DNA of 64,000 nt from Gaetbulibacter sp. S0825 (lineage in GTDB: Bacteria; Bacteroidota; Bacteroidia; Flavobacteriales; Flavobacteriaceae). The translations under genes and the position numbers were made by a program. Positions 63,798 through 64,000 of this stretch are shown one piece after another. Within the stretch, counting starts at the first letter, position 1; the number at the start of each line of letters is the position of its first letter. The DNA is taken from the NCBI RefSeq assembly GCF_011777505.1, contig NZ_JAATJT010000003.1, positions 609,265 to 673,264 on the forward strand, in the 5' to 3' direction. The notes beneath the pieces were generated by a model, which saw nothing but the letters and a program-made list of their open reading frames with translations, was not told the DNA's origin and searched no databases.

Positions 63798-63805
63798 CAA
63801 ACATA
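63798..63805 (-). promoter_or_regulatory. Possible -7 box of the helicase gene
   Basis: TATGTTTG on the minus strand matches TAnnTTTG. Transcription would begin about 63790, so the message would be nearly leaderless unless the ATG at 63781 is used. Confidence 0.4.
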
Positions 63806-63903
63806 CTAGATATTTATGACTTAGAAATAAAGTTGAGCATTTTAAAAACTAAGAGCTCCTAATTTGATTTAAATAATATTTAGTTTTCCCTTACAAAACG
63901 GCA

Positions 63904-63937
63904 TAAAAAAAACCCTTACTATAATAGTAAGGGTTTT
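63904..63937 (-). terminator. Main intrinsic terminator of the rRNA operon
   Basis: A perfect 13-bp inverted repeat (63909-63921 and 63925-63937) with a 3-base loop, followed on the minus strand by a run of eight T. It lies about 30 bases beyond the 5S rRNA 3' end. Confidence 0.9.
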
Positions 63938-63942
63938 ACAAA

Positions 63943-63962
63943 TACTGACATTATCGTCAGTA
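63943..63962 (-). terminator. First hairpin after the 5S rRNA
   Basis: TACTGAC (63943-63949) pairs with GTCAGTA (63956-63962) around a 6-base loop, directly behind the 5S rRNA; the T run after it is short. It may help 3' processing or act with the stronger hairpin beyond it. Confidence 0.6.
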
Positions 63963-63969
63963 CAAAAAA

Positions 63970-64000
63970 GGCGGCGACCTACTCTTCCACGATTGTAGTA
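63970..64000 (-). rRNA. 5S rRNA, 3' end only (operon continues outside window)
   Basis: On the minus strand the last 31 bases end in GAGTAGGTCGCCGCC, the conserved 3' end of bacterial 5S rRNA, followed by T-rich sequence and two hairpins. The rest of the 5S gene, and probably a 23S-16S operon, lies beyond 64000. Confidence 0.85.

Noticed and set aside
63904..63962. Paired inverted repeats near the window end as a possible CRISPR or mobile element end
   Set aside because: They are two different hairpins directly behind a 5S rRNA gene, with a T run behind the stronger one, so they are terminators.
1..64000. Search for toxin-antitoxin, restriction, CBASS, retron or phage-defence genes
   Set aside because: No gene in the window shows such domains; the kinase-regulator pair and the helicase stand in ordinary housekeeping context.

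Overview
The window is a stretch of a low-GC chromosome from a member of the Flavobacteriaceae (Bacteroidota). Several things point there: TAnnTTTG-type -7 boxes in place of E. coli -10 boxes, a FtsZ with a very long acidic tail, gldJ next to porU and porV (gliding motility and type IX secretion), T9SS type A and type B sorting domains on secreted proteins, a PafA-like phosphatase, and a LytTR two-component pair. The layout is ordinary chromosome. I see no prophage, insertion sequence, CRISPR array or defence island, and no gap between genes longer than 300 bases.

Region by region. 1-1450: a truncated MtfA-family zinc peptidase, tRNA-Arg(TCG) and a YqeY-domain protein. 1470-16900, minus strand: a complete division and cell wall (dcw) operon in the order mraZ-rsmH-ftsL-ftsI-murE-mraY-murD-ftsW-murG-murC-ftsQ-ftsA-ftsZ. 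Most junctions overlap or abut, three 10-bp-spaced MraZ boxes sit in front, and a hairpin terminator lies behind ftsZ. murF is missing here and sits alone at 50.7 kb beside gldJ. 17-24.9 kb: an alpha/beta hydrolase with EngB, a PafA-like phosphatase, an MlaE/MlaF-type lipid transporter pair, a DUF389 membrane protein, a mannose-1-phosphate guanylyltransferase and a SprT-like protein. 25-27.8 kb: an MFS transporter, a D-threonine aldolase/D-serine dehydratase-like enzyme and an NTF2-like secreted protein. 27.8-37.4 kb is the most accessory part: a 1078-residue T9SS type B protein, an SDR, an M28 peptidase, an AraC regulator with a cyclase-like N terminus, a cadherin-like lipoprotein, a seven-repeat beta-propeller T9SS cargo and two unrecognised proteins. 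37.4-40.1 kb: a LytS-like kinase and LytTR regulator. 40.3-52 kb: pdhC, pdhA, cdd, porV, porU, gldJ, murF. 52-64 kb: an unknown secreted protein, tRNA-Val(TAC), exbB-exbD-tonB-folC, a glutamate-type dehydrogenase with NhaD, anmK, an acyl-CoA dehydrogenase, a Pif1-like helicase, and the 3' end of a 5S rRNA with its terminators.

How the genes fit together: the dcw genes plus murF and anmK cover most of peptidoglycan precursor synthesis, septal assembly and recycling. PorU and PorV form the surface sortase machinery of T9SS, and GldJ supports both gliding and T9SS. Two cargo proteins of that system are encoded in the same window. ExbBD and TonB supply energy to outer-membrane transporters. Several start codons were moved from the longest ORF to an internal start using signal peptides, promoter positions or operon overlaps: murD, mraZ, the NTF2-like gene, cdd, porV, porU, gldJ and anmK. 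I found no clearly new system. The best leads are the mraZ control region, a duplicated unnamed domain in the type B protein, the cyclase-like/AraC regulator, and a two-gene unit of unknown function at 35.8-37.3 kb. All functional calls rest on reading motifs by eye; no database search was run.
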